54,006 bases of DNA from contig CAZKTU010000014.1 in assembly GCA_964555675.1 (NCBI GenBank), positions 1 through 54,006 on the forward strand, in the 5' to 3' direction. The position numbers and the translations under genes were made by a program. How positions within the stretch are numbered: position 1 is the stretch's first letter; each line of letters opens with the position of its first letter. Shown here one piece after another: positions 47,333 to 54,006 of the stretch. Under the pieces are notes generated by a model, which saw only the letters and a program-made list of their open reading frames with translations, was not told where the DNA came from and ran no database searches. This DNA comes from CAIWXH01 sp964555675 (GTDB lineage: Bacteria; Chloroflexota; Chloroflexia; Chloroflexales; Chloroflexaceae).

Positions 47333-48325
47333 ATGCGCGTGCTCGTCTATGATACCCACTCGTACGACAAGAGTTTCCTCGACACGGCCAACGGCGACCG
47401 GCACGAGCTCGAGTACACCACGGCCCAGCTCGACCCGCAGACGGCGGCCCTGGCCAACGGCTTCGACGCGGTCTGTCTGTTCGTCAACGACCAGGCCCCG
47501 GCCGCGGTGATGGAGCGGCTGGCCGCCGGGGGTGTGCGGATGATCGCGCAGCGCTCGACGGGCTTCAACAACCTCGACCTGGCGGCGGCCGAGCGACTGG
47601 GCATTACCTGCATGCGCGTCGGCTACTACTCGCCCTACGCCGTGGCCGAGTTCGCCGTGGGCCTGCTGCAGACCCTGAATCGGCGCATCCACCGGGCCTA
47701 CAACCGCACCCGCGAGTTCAACTTCCGCCTGGCGGGCCTGCTCGGGCACGACATCCACGGGCGCACCGTGGGCGTAGTGGGCACGGGCAAGATCGGCGCG
47801 ATCTTCGCCCGGATCATGAAGGGCTTCGGCTGCCCCGTGCTGGCCTACGATGTGCGCGAGAACCCCGAGTGCCTGGAGATGGGCGTGAAGTATGTCAGCC
47901 TCGACGAGCTGCTGCGCACTGCCGACATCATCAGCCTGCACGTCCCCCTGATGCCCGCGACGCGGCACATGATCAACGCCGAGAGCCTGGCGAAGATGAA
48001 GCAGGGGGTGATGATCGTCAACACCAGCCGCGGCGGCCTGATCGACACCGAGGCCCTGATCGGCGCCGTGCAGAGCGGGCGCGTGGCGGCGGTGGGCCTC
48101 GACGTCTACGAAGAGGAGGAGGGCAAGTTCTTCCGCGACCTCTCGGACCAGGTCATGGACGACGAGGTGCTGGCGCGCCTGATGACCTTCCCCAACGTGC
48201 TGCTGACCAGCCACCAGGCCTTCTTCACCCACGAGGCCATGACCACAATCGCCGAGACCACGATCAAGAATATCACCGACTTCGAGGAGGGTCGCACGAA
48301 CGAGAACCTGCTGAAGGCGGGCTGA
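47333..48325 (+). CDS. ldhA: D-lactate / D-2-hydroxyacid dehydrogenase
   Basis: The 330-residue product belongs to the D-isomer-specific 2-hydroxyacid dehydrogenases. It has the NAD loop VVGTGKIG (148-155), catalytic R233 in NTSRGGLID and H294 in TSHQAFFT, and the RSTGFNNLDL substrate segment typical of LdhA-type D-lactate dehydrogenases. It interconverts pyruvate and D-lactate with NADH in the cytoplasm. CAGGAGCGGAGCGACT precedes ATG. A direct repeat begins right after the stop codon. Confidence 0.92.
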   Translation: MRVLVYDTHSYDKSFLDTANGDRHELEYTTAQLDPQTAALANGFDAVCLFVNDQAPAAVMERLAAGGVRMIAQRSTGFNNLDLAAAERLGITCMRVGYYSPYAVAEFAVGLLQTLNRRIHRAYNRTREFNFRLAGLLGHDIHGRTVGVVGTGKIGAIFARIMKGFGCPVLAYDVRENPECLEMGVKYVSLDELLRTADIISLHVPLMPATRHMINAESLAKMKQGVMIVNTSRGGLIDTEALIGAVQSGRVAAVGLDVYEEEEGKFFRDLSDQVMDDEVLARLMTFPNVLLTSHQAFFTHEAMTTIAETTIKNITDFEEGRTNENLLKAG

Positions 48326-48343
48326 CGTATCTTTTGCGCACCC
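48326..48343. repeat. Left 18-bp direct repeat flanking the DUF1016 gene
   Basis: CGTATCTTTTGCGCACCC starts at the base after the ldhA stop and recurs exactly at 49521-49538. Confidence 0.9.
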
Positions 48344-48382
48344 GACAATCTCCCAGACCTGCGGCATATATTCGGAAGTCAA

Positions 48383-49438
48383 TCAGGAGGCCGCTGCCTC
48401 GTCGCCCTCGTCTCGCACCTCAGCCAGAGTCGCCTCCAGCTCTTCAATCGTCGGCAGGCTGCCCCGAAGATGCTCTGGGAGAGCATGGGTCAGCTGGTAC
48501 GCCGAGACACCGATCGGCTTCTGCATGTCGCGCAGCGCGTACTCCACGATAATCTGGTTCTTGCTCTTGCAGAGGATCAGGCCGACGCTCGGCGAGTCGG
48601 TAGGGTGGCGCAGCTGATCATCGACTACGGCCAGATAAAAGTTCATCTTGCCGGCGTCCTCCGGCTTGAACTCGCCGATCTTTAAGTCGAGAACTACAAA
48701 ACAGCGCAGGCGCAGGTGATAGAAGAGCAGGTCAAGGTAGAAGTCTTGATCGCCAACCTCAAGATGGACCTGGCTACCGACAAACGAAAAGCCGACCCCA
48801 AGCTCTAAGAGGAAGGCGCGGATGTGCGCAAGCAGCCCACGCTCGAGATCCCGCTCCTGGGCTGCGGCACTGAGGCTGAGAAAGTCAAAAGTATAGGGAT
48901 CCTTGAGCACCTGCTGGGCAAGGTCGGACTGAGGCGCGGGCAGGGTCCGGGTGAAGTTCGTGAGGGCCCGACCCTGGCGCCCGTAGAGGCCGCGCTCAAT
49001 CTGGTGGACCAGGACGTTGCGGCTCCAACCGTGCTCGACGGCTTGGCGCACATACCAGTTTCGCTCCTCGTGATCGGCAACTTTGTCCAGCAGCACGCAG
49101 TTATGGAACCAGGGTAATTGTGCAGCAACCTGCTGCACAATTACCTCGTCGGTCCAGGCGGCGGCGAAGGAGCGCATGTATTGCAGATTGCGGCGCGAGA
49201 AGCCTTTGAGCTCGGGAAACGCCCGCTGAAGGTCGTGGGCAAGTCGATCGACCACCTTGCTGCCCCAACCAGCTGCATCCTGGCGGGCAAGAATAGCCCG
49301 GCCGATCTGCCAGTAGAGCAGGACCAACTCACGGTTGGCCGCCAGAGCCGCGCGGATCTGGGCTCCCTCGATGCGGGCTTTGAGGTCGCGCAGAAGGTCA
49401 TCGTAGTCTGAGGGTAGGCGCAAAGCGTCGTTTGACAT
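48383..49438 (-). CDS. DUF1016/YhcG-like PDDEXK nuclease family protein
   Basis: The 351-residue product has the DUF1016 N-terminal domain (LLYWQIGRAIL..., FSRRNLQYMRSFA) and the C-terminal PDDEXK-type core (FYLDLLFYHLRLRCFVVLDLKIGEF, where the D and the D-x-K pair are the expected metal site). Members are common in accessory regions and linked to mobile elements and defence islands. ATG 49438 is used, with a weak CGAGAAAA site. The region is less GC-rich than its neighbours, and 18-bp direct repeats bracket the gene, suggesting recent arrival. No restriction-modification partner is visible. Confidence 0.9.
   Translation of the reverse strand: MSNDALRLPSDYDDLLRDLKARIEGAQIRAALAANRELVLLYWQIGRAILARQDAAGWGSKVVDRLAHDLQRAFPELKGFSRRNLQYMRSFAAAWTDEVIVQQVAAQLPWFHNCVLLDKVADHEERNWYVRQAVEHGWSRNVLVHQIERGLYGRQGRALTNFTRTLPAPQSDLAQQVLKDPYTFDFLSLSAAAQERDLERGLLAHIRAFLLELGVGFSFVGSQVHLEVGDQDFYLDLLFYHLRLRCFVVLDLKIGEFKPEDAGKMNFYLAVVDDQLRHPTDSPSVGLILCKSKNQIIVEYALRDMQKPIGVSAYQLTHALPEHLRGSLPTIEELEATLAEVRDEGDEAAAS
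49113..49145. repeat. Perfect 15-bp inverted repeat inside the DUF1016 gene
   Basis: GGTAATTGTGCAGCA (49113-49127) and its exact complement (49131-49145) are separated by three bases. The palindrome lies in the codons for VIVQQVAAQLPW, a conserved part of the family. Confidence 0.9.
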
Positions 49439-49520
49439 AGGCTTTTCTCGGGCGGCAGATGCGTGAAGTATAGCACAAACGAGCGCAGCACGAAGCGAGT
49501 ATTCTCTGCGCCGCCTGCCT

Positions 49521-49538
49521 CGTATCTTTTGCGCACCC
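49521..49538. repeat. Right 18-bp direct repeat flanking the DUF1016 gene
   Basis: Exact copy of 48326-48343 in the same orientation, 1195 bp away. Its last three bases are part of the hairpin before comM. Confidence 0.9.
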
Positions 49539-49579
49539 CACGCGGTACACATGGCGGATGCCGAATGTACTGCGTGGGG
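49536..49579 (+). promoter_or_regulatory. Hairpin directly upstream of comM
   Basis: Arms 49536-49549 and 49566-49579 pair over 14 bp with one mismatch (CCCCACGC.GTACA). The right arm ends 6 nt before the comM ATG and includes the GTGGGG part of its ribosome site, so the fold could reduce comM translation. Confidence 0.6.
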
Positions 49580-49585
49580 TGAAGC

Positions 49586-51106
49586 ATGATCGCCAAAGTC
49601 TACAGCTGCGCCGTGGTGGGCCTCGAGGGCGTGCTAGTCGAGGTTGAAGTCGACATTGCCCAAGGCCTGCCGGCGTTTACCGTGGTGGGCCTGGGCGATG
49701 CGGCGGTGCAAGAGAGCCGCGAGCGGGTGCGGGCCGCCGTCCGCAACGCGGGCCTGAGCTTCCCCCTCAAGCGGCTGACCGTCAACCTGGCCCCCGCCGA
49801 CCTGCGCAAGGCCGGCCCGTCCTACGACCTGCCGATCGCGATCGGGCTGCTCCTGGCTTCGGGCCAGGTGGCGGGTAGCGCCGAGGGCGCGGCCTTCGTC
49901 GGTGAGCTGGGGCTCGACGGCGGCCTGCGCCACACCGACGGGGTCCTGCCCATGGCCGCGGTGGCCCGGGCGGCCGGCCTGAAGACGATCTACGTCCCCG
50001 CTGACGACGCCGCCGAGGCGGCCCTGGTGGCGGGCCTAACGGTCGTGCCGGTGCGCTCGCTCAGCGAGCTGGCGGGCCACCTCTCGGGCGAGCGGCCTCT
50101 GACGAGCTATACGCCCGCTGGCGGCGCGGGGGCCACGGCCGAGAGCTTCCCGGTCGATTTCCAGGACATCAAGGGGCAAGAGCATGTGAAGCGGGCGCTG
50201 GAGGTCGCGGCGGCCGGCGGGCATAACGCGCTGCTGCATGGCACGCCCGGCTCGGGCAAGACCATGATGGCCCGGGCCCTGCTCTCGGTGCTGCCGCCCC
50301 TGAGCCTCGACGAGGCCCTGGAGGTGACCAAGATCTACAGCGTGTGCGGCAAGCTGCCGCGCGACACGCCCCTGGTCGGGCGGCGGCCCTTCTGCGCGCC
50401 GCACCACACCACCTCGCTGGCCGGCCTGGTGGGCGGCGGGGCGGGGCGGGCGCGCCCCGGGCTGGTGAGCATGGCCCACCGGGGCGTGCTCTTTCTCGAC
50501 GAGCTGCCCGAGTTCGGGCCCAGGCTCGAGGTGCTGCGGCAGCCGCTGGAGGATCGCGTGGTGACCCTGAGCCGCTCGGGGGCCAGCGTGACCTACCCGG
50601 CGGCCTTCATGCTCGTCGCGGCCCAGAACCCATGCCCATGCGGCTGGCACGGCGACCCCGAGCGCGAGTGCACCTGCTCGCCGGCCCTGGTGACCCGCTA
50701 CCAGCGCCGCGTCTCGGGCCCGCTGCTCGACCGCATCGACATCCACGTCGAGGTGCCGCGGGTCAACTACGAGAAGCTGAGCTCGGATCGGCTGGGCGAG
50801 CCCAGCGCGGCGATCCGGGCCAGGGTCACGGCGGCCCGCGAGCGGCAGCGGGCCCGCTTTGTGGGGCAGCGGCGCGGGCTGACCAACGCCGAGCTGGGGC
50901 CGGCCGAGCTGCGGGCGCACTGCCAGCTCGACGGCGCGGGCCAGGCCCTGATGAAGGCGGCGGTGCGCCAGCTCAACCTCTCGGCCCGCGGCTACCACCG
51001 CGTGCTCAAGCTATCGCGCACGATCGCCGACCTGGCGGGCGTCGAGCAGATCGGCCCCGCCCATCTGGCCGAGGCGATTCAGTATCGACCGCGGCGGGCT
51101 GAGTGA
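49586..51106 (+). CDS. comM: ComM/YifB-family Mg-chelatase-like AAA+ ATPase
   Basis: The 506-residue product has the ChlI-type N-terminal domain (VVGLGDAAVQESRERVRAA, NLAPADLRKAGPSYDLPIAIGLL), an AAA+ core with Walker A GTPGSGKT (219-226) and Walker B GVLFLDELPEF, a Cys-rich insert (NPCPCGWHGDPERECTC) and the C-terminal Mg-chelatase domain (LNLSARGYHRVLKLSRTIADL). ComM is a helicase that promotes branch migration in natural transformation. Here it suggests competence for DNA uptake, although no other com genes are in the window. Confidence 0.95.
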   Translation: MIAKVYSCAVVGLEGVLVEVEVDIAQGLPAFTVVGLGDAAVQESRERVRAAVRNAGLSFPLKRLTVNLAPADLRKAGPSYDLPIAIGLLLASGQVAGSAEGAAFVGELGLDGGLRHTDGVLPMAAVARAAGLKTIYVPADDAAEAALVAGLTVVPVRSLSELAGHLSGERPLTSYTPAGGAGATAESFPVDFQDIKGQEHVKRALEVAAAGGHNALLHGTPGSGKTMMARALLSVLPPLSLDEALEVTKIYSVCGKLPRDTPLVGRRPFCAPHHTTSLAGLVGGGAGRARPGLVSMAHRGVLFLDELPEFGPRLEVLRQPLEDRVVTLSRSGASVTYPAAFMLVAAQNPCPCGWHGDPERECTCSPALVTRYQRRVSGPLLDRIDIHVEVPRVNYEKLSSDRLGEPSAAIRARVTAARERQRARFVGQRRGLTNAELGPAELRAHCQLDGAGQALMKAAVRQLNLSARGYHRVLKLSRTIADLAGVEQIGPAHLAEAIQYRPRRAE

Positions 51107-51112
51107 GGTGGG

Positions 51113-51504
51113 ATGGGCCACGCACTGTTGTGCGAAGAGCCCGAGCGGGCGGTGAGGCTGTGGGGTGCCGCCGAGACGCTACGGGCGATCAGCGACAAGC
51201 GCTTGGCGCCAGCTAGTCGCGCCAGCTACGAGCGGGCGCTGGCTATGGCGCAAGCTCAGCTTGGGCCCGAGGCCTTCGCGGCGGCCTGGNNNNNNNNNNN
51301 NNNNNNNNNNNNNNNNNNNNNNNNNNNNNNNNNNNNNNNNNNNNNNNNNNNNNNNNNNNNNNNNNNNNNNNNNNNNNNNNNNNNNNNNNGGCGCTGGCTA
51401 TGGCGCAAGCTCAGCTTGGGCCCGAGGCCTTCGCGGCGGCCTGGGAGGCTGCCCGCACGCTGACTCTGGAGCAGGCCCATGCCGAGGCGCTCGCGACGAG
51501 TTGA
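51113..51504 (+). pseudogene. Orphan C-terminal remnant of a TPR-type transcriptional regulator
   Basis: After joining the duplicated 55-mer the frame reads EPERAVRLWGAAETLRAI, then SRASYERALAMAQAQLGPEAF, and ends TLTLEQAHAEALATS before a stop. This is the usual tail of large ATPase/TPR regulators of the LuxR/BTAD sort, which are normally many hundreds of residues long. Here only about 79 residues remain, because the in-frame stop just upstream is the comM stop itself. It is probably a truncated leftover. Confidence 0.7.
51235..51444. other. Second scaffold gap with duplicated 55-bp flanks (assembly artefact)
   Basis: One hundred Ns (51290-51389) separate two identical 55-base segments, 51235-51289 and 51390-51444. 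Joining them gives a sensible protein end (FAAAWEAARTLTLEQ). This is the same pattern as the gap at 2031-2130. Confidence 0.9.
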
Positions 51505-51528
51505 GCTGCTGACCGGACAGAGGTCTTC

Positions 51529-52149
51529 CTACTTCGCGTCGAGCACCTCATCCACACTCACGCTGAAGCCGTCGAGCAGCTTTGAGGCGGCATGGCCGCC
51601 CCGACCGAAGACGCCGTGCTCGGTGTAGGTCTGGCCTGCGAGGACGAGCACGGTGATTGTGTCGTCGAGGGGGTTGACGATCCAGTACTCGGGGATGCCG
51701 GCCTCGGCATAGTCGACCGGTTTCTCCTCGGTGTCTCGCTTTGGTTTATCCGGACTCACGATCTCGATCACAAGGTCTGCGCCAAGCCAGAATTCGTCCT
51801 GCGCGCGCGGGTCATCTGCATTCGTTACGAGGAGCAAATCAGGCTCGCGAAATTTGCCGGGACGGACCTGAATCCGCAGCGGTGCATAATAGACGGCACC
51901 GCCACGCGGGCGCACAAACGCAAGCAGGCCGAGCAGCAAGAAGAGCGACATAGCCTGGTGGCGCCTGGTTGGCATCGGCAACACCTCGATGTAGCCGTCG
52001 GTGTACTCCAGCAACCGGTTGGTCTGGTTGGACAGCAAAAGGTACTGCTCTTCCGTCCAGTGGCCCTGAAGCGGTTCAAGGCTGAGCACGAACTCATCGC
52101 CCTCCTCCCAACTCAACCTCAGGTTTACTCGGCGTGAGTCGATTGCCAT
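51529..52149 (-). CDS. Uma2-family (DUF820) PDDEXK nuclease-like protein
   Basis: The 206-residue product has the family pattern EYTDGYIEVLPMPTRRHQ, FREPDLLLVT (first acidic site), DLVIEIVSPD (D/E-x-E site) and YAEAGIPEYWIVNP. Uma2 proteins are abundant in cyanobacteria and Chloroflexota, and their biological role is unclear. The start lies three bases after the stop of the HicB-like gene, so the two are probably co-transcribed. Confidence 0.92.
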   Translation of the reverse strand: MAIDSRRVNLRLSWEEGDEFVLSLEPLQGHWTEEQYLLLSNQTNRLLEYTDGYIEVLPMPTRRHQAMSLFLLLGLLAFVRPRGGAVYYAPLRIQVRPGKFREPDLLLVTNADDPRAQDEFWLGADLVIEIVSPDKPKRDTEEKPVDYAEAGIPEYWIVNPLDDTITVLVLAGQTYTEHGVFGRGGHAASKLLDGFSVSVDEVLDAK

Positions 52150-52152
52150 AGC

Positions 52153-52392
52153 CTATCCCTTCCAGGTGCCCGCCACTGGCAGCGTATCCTCCGGCACTGG
52201 CTTGCCCTGCTCCTCCAGCACCTCGATCATCAGGGCGATCGCTTCGCGAAGATTGGCAATCGCCTCGGCGCGGGTGCGACCCTGGCTGATGCAGCCCGGT
52301 AAGCTCGGCACCTCGGCCACAAACCAGCCATCCTCGCCGGGGGTAATCACGACCTGGCGCAGTGGAGGTTCAGTGCATGGGCATTGTAGCAT
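52153..52392 (-). CDS. HicB-like antitoxin-family protein
   Basis: The 79-residue product has the HicB partially degraded RNase-H-like fold (VVITPGEDGWFVAEVPSLPGCISQGRTRAEAIANLREAIALMIEVL). The C-terminal DNA-binding domain of full-length HicB is missing, as in many short HicB-like proteins. A HicA toxin gene is not seen next to it; a Uma2 gene takes that place. The start could be a few codons further in, as the first nine residues are not conserved-looking. Confidence 0.85.
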   Translation of the reverse strand: MLQCPCTEPPLRQVVITPGEDGWFVAEVPSLPGCISQGRTRAEAIANLREAIALMIEVLEEQGKPVPEDTLPVAGTWKG

Positions 52393-52453
52393 AATGCCTT
52401 TCTGTCCCGAGGGAAGCGAAGAGCGGAGCTCTGGCGCCGGGCAGGCTCCAATC

Positions 52454-52486
52454 CTTCGCGTTCTTCGTGGTCTTCGTGGTAAAAAA
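52454..52486. repeat. Dispersed 'cttcgtggt' repeat arm
   Basis: Copies of CTTCGTGGT occur in series, followed by AAAAAA. The same unit is found at 53678-53708 and, inverted, at 53559-53589. Confidence 0.75.
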
Positions 52487-52503
52487 TGGAACCCTCGTTG
52501 TAA

Positions 52504-52962
52504 CTAGCGCGCCTGGCGCATCGTCAGGCTCACGCGCACCGTGGCGGCGCCGAACCAGCGCCGGCAGAACTCGGCGGCCAGGTGGGGCCGGTAGGCCTTG
52601 CAGCTGAAGATGTCGATATAGGCGCTCTGGCTCTCCTCGGCGAAGTGGCCTGAGATCAGCGAGGTTTCGATCAGCTGGGCCAGCGAGTAGCCGCACACAC
52701 GCGGGTCGGCCCCGAAGCGCACGATCAACGGCTCGCCAAAGCGCCGCATCTCGATCAGGTCGCACAGGGCGACCACAAAACGCTCGATGTGGGCCGGGTC
52801 GCTGATCGCCCGCGGGTCGCAGCCTCCTAGATCGATCGCCCCAGAAAGCCCCCAGGGCTGCGTGGCGCGCCACTGGTTGAGAATGGCCGTGTCGAGCTCG
52901 GCATGCTCGTCGGCGCGACTGGGGAGCGGAGCGCCCCGACCATAAGAGACGATGCCGGTCAT
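52504..52962 (-). CDS. AdoMet decarboxylase-like protein with altered processing site
   Basis: The 152-residue product aligns with class 1 S-adenosylmethionine decarboxylase proenzymes. IETSLISGHFAEESQ...AYIDIFSC corresponds to the IAESHLTIHTWPE...VDVFTC region, giving S101 (pyruvoyl serine), H106 and C121. The residue before the serine, normally Glu, is Thr100, and flanking motifs differ. AGGAGGA precedes ATG 52962, and the start overlaps the stop of the membrane gene (ATGA). AdoMetDC homologues include members that have become ornithine or arginine decarboxylases, so the substrate is open. It may make a polyamine precursor or have another function. Confidence 0.8.
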   Translation of the reverse strand: MTGIVSYGRGAPLPSRADEHAELDTAILNQWRATQPWGLSGAIDLGGCDPRAISDPAHIERFVVALCDLIEMRRFGEPLIVRFGADPRVCGYSLAQLIETSLISGHFAEESQSAYIDIFSCKAYRPHLAAEFCRRWFGAATVRVSLTMRQAR

Positions 52963-53405
52963 GGCTCGTTCCTCCTGCCCAGCAGCTCGTAGCTGATAAT
53001 CGTCGGCACATAGAAGATGACGTCCGCAACCAGCTTGCCCGCCAGCACGCCCACCGCGAGCCCCGGCAGCAAGACCACGCCCGCGTACAGGGCTGCCGGG
53101 CGGATCAGGAAGCTGTCGAGCAGCTCGGCAGGCCCAAACTCGAGCACAATGTTGCGCAGGGTGAGCAGCGCCTCGCGCGGCGAGCGGCAAGACCCGGCCC
53201 GCAGGTCGCGTACCAGCATCAGCCCGTAGTAGGCGACATTCTCGCCCCAGGTCGCCGCCAGGGCCGCAACCGCCACACTCCCGGTGGCGCTCATGGCCGC
53301 CCAGGCCGCCAGCAACGCCGTCGTGGTCCCCAGAATCTCGGAGGGTATGTAGCGCCGCAGCCAGTGCAAGAGCCGGTTGTGCGTGCGGACCAGCGGGATC
53401 ACCAT
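52959..53405 (-). CDS. Small integral membrane protein paired with the AdoMetDC-like gene
   Basis: The 148-residue product has about four hydrophobic segments (LGTTTALLAAWAAM, VAVAALAATWGENVAYYGLML, ALYAGVVLLPGLAVGVLAGKLVADVIFYV) and a conserved-looking YYGLMLVRDL and ELLDSFLIRP. AGGAGG precedes ATG 53405, chosen over an in-frame start 17 codons upstream. I do not recognise a family. The four-base overlap with the next gene indicates that both products act together, perhaps with the membrane protein moving the decarboxylase substrate or product. Confidence 0.8.
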   Translation of the reverse strand: MVIPLVRTHNRLLHWLRRYIPSEILGTTTALLAAWAAMSATGSVAVAALAATWGENVAYYGLMLVRDLRAGSCRSPREALLTLRNIVLEFGPAELLDSFLIRPAALYAGVVLLPGLAVGVLAGKLVADVIFYVPTIISYELLGRRNEP

Positions 53406-53558
53406 CGGGTGGCCTCCTGTGTTTTGGCAATGGCATGCCGGGGCTGTGCGGCCCACACGCCAGCCAGGCAGTGATAGTTATTGTTCGGTCGGGGGCGCCG
53501 TTCGCCAGGTTATCGGGGCGCGCCCCAGCAAGTAACGCTCGGCCTTAATCGCTCTAGG

Positions 53559-53708
53559 TTTTACCACGAAGGGCACGAAGGGCACGAAGATGTGAGAGAG
53601 GCTGTGCTGTAGCGAAGATCTACGTGCCTCTCGCTCGGCGCAGGCGTCCAACTCGGGCACTGAACGTGCTCAAACCCTTCGCGCGCTTCGTGGTCTTCGT
53701 GGTGAAAA
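53559..53708. repeat. MITE-like element with inverted 'accacgaag' arms
   Basis: The left arm (53559-53589) holds TTTTACCACGAAG and two further CACGAAG units. The right arm (53678-53708) is its imperfect reverse complement, with two CTTCGTGGT units. About 90 bp lie between and hold no gene. The 153 bases between 53406 and 53558 show nothing recognisable. Confidence 0.7.
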
Positions 53709-53748
53709 ACCCGCCGCTCATTTCCGCCGACGCGTACTAGTGGCCCCA

Positions 53749-54006
53749 CTACTGGATGCGGCACCCTGGCGGGTCGATCTCGCCGACCCGTAGCTTGCCC
53801 GTGAAGTAGCCGCCGCTGGTCGGGCTATGGCCGATGTAGAGGTTCGGGTCAGTCATGCCGACCCGCAGCAAGGCCGGCGAGTCGGTCCAACGTCGGCTCT
53901 GCGGCTCGGCCCAGTGGCCGATCTTGTCGCCAACAACCTCTGTCTGAAAGAACCCGCGCCAGGCCGGATCTTGCAGAAAGCTGAGCCAGCCGAAATGATC
54001 GGCGGC
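53749..54006 (-). CDS. C-terminal part of a protein of unknown function (start outside window)
   Basis: A minus-strand frame enters at the right edge and stops at 53749, giving 85 residues. It begins AADHFGWLSFLQDPAWRGFF and continues with GDKIGHWAEPQSRRWTDSPALLRV, then LYIGHSPTSGGYFTGKLRVGEI. Codon use is like that of the neighbouring genes, and no stop interrupts it. I do not recognise a domain; the Trp/Gly pattern suggests a beta-rich module. It would read toward the repeat element. Confidence 0.65.
   Translation of the reverse strand, partial: AADHFGWLSFLQDPAWRGFFQTEVVGDKIGHWAEPQSRRWTDSPALLRVGMTDPNLYIGHSPTSGGYFTGKLRVGEIDPPGCRIQ

Noticed and set aside
48383..49438. Restriction-modification locus
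   Set aside because: The PDDEXK gene stands alone; no methyltransferase or specificity gene is nearby.
52153..52392. Complete HicAB toxin-antitoxin system
   Set aside because: Only the HicB-like part is present; no HicA-sized gene is found on either side.

Overview
The window is GC-rich bacterial DNA that most resembles a Chloroflexota (Chloroflexia-type) chromosome segment. That assignment is an inference from gene content: a group 1h-type [NiFe] hydrogenase locus without Tat signals, a moxR/DUF58/VWA cluster, Uma2 and DUF1016 genes, and secreted beta-helix proteins. No rRNA or marker gene here fixes the taxon. Promoters are ordinary TTGACA/TATAAT boxes with 16-18 bp spacers. Two 100-N gaps (2031-2130 and 51290-51389) are each flanked by the same 55 bases on both sides. 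Both look like unmerged contig overlaps rather than missing sequence.

Layout. 1-7.3 kb: a secreted beta-helix protein running off the left edge, cysK, a gene of unknown function, a compact tRNA-Glu unit with promoter and terminator, a methyltransferase-like gene and a nitronate monooxygenase-like gene. 7.5-12.4 kb: a membrane-anchored trypsin-like protease, then moxR, DUF58 and two VWA membrane proteins in tight series. 12.5-24.65 kb: the centrepiece, a co-directional hydrogenase locus with a consensus promoter, a structured leader of about 225 nt and 14 genes. These are a DUF1641-like protein, hypA, hypB, small and large subunit, maturation protease, two small unknowns, a TPR protein, a third small unknown, a NifU-Rieske fusion (HhyE-like), an NHL-repeat protein, hypC, hypD and hypE. 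hypF is absent. The small subunit has Asn where most [NiFe] enzymes have the second proximal-cluster Cys, as expected for the oxygen-tolerant 'actinobacterial' type that oxidises trace H2.

24.65-31.0 kb: a sugar locus on the minus strand, with a LacI regulator, lipoprotein solute-binding protein, two permeases and a GH32 fructosidase lipoprotein. Two perfect TAATSCGSATTA palindromes, one over the lacI start site and one before the binding-protein gene, are good candidates for the regulator's operators. 31.2-44 kb: a zinc-ribbon protein, an 8.5-kb cyclic beta-1,2-glucan synthase gene, an SRPBCC protein, a DUF92 membrane protein and a GH31 glycosidase that resembles animal MYORG. 44-51.1 kb: nadE (apparently leaderless), a cytochrome c lipoprotein, an Fpg/Nei-like protein lacking the catalytic Pro2, a D-lactate dehydrogenase-like gene, a DUF1016 nuclease gene bracketed by 18-bp direct repeats, and comM.

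51.1-54 kb: accessory DNA, with the C-terminal remnant of a large regulator, a HicB/Uma2 pair, a two-gene unit of a small membrane protein and an AdoMetDC-like protein with an altered processing site, dispersed 'accacgaag' repeats, and a partial gene at the right edge.
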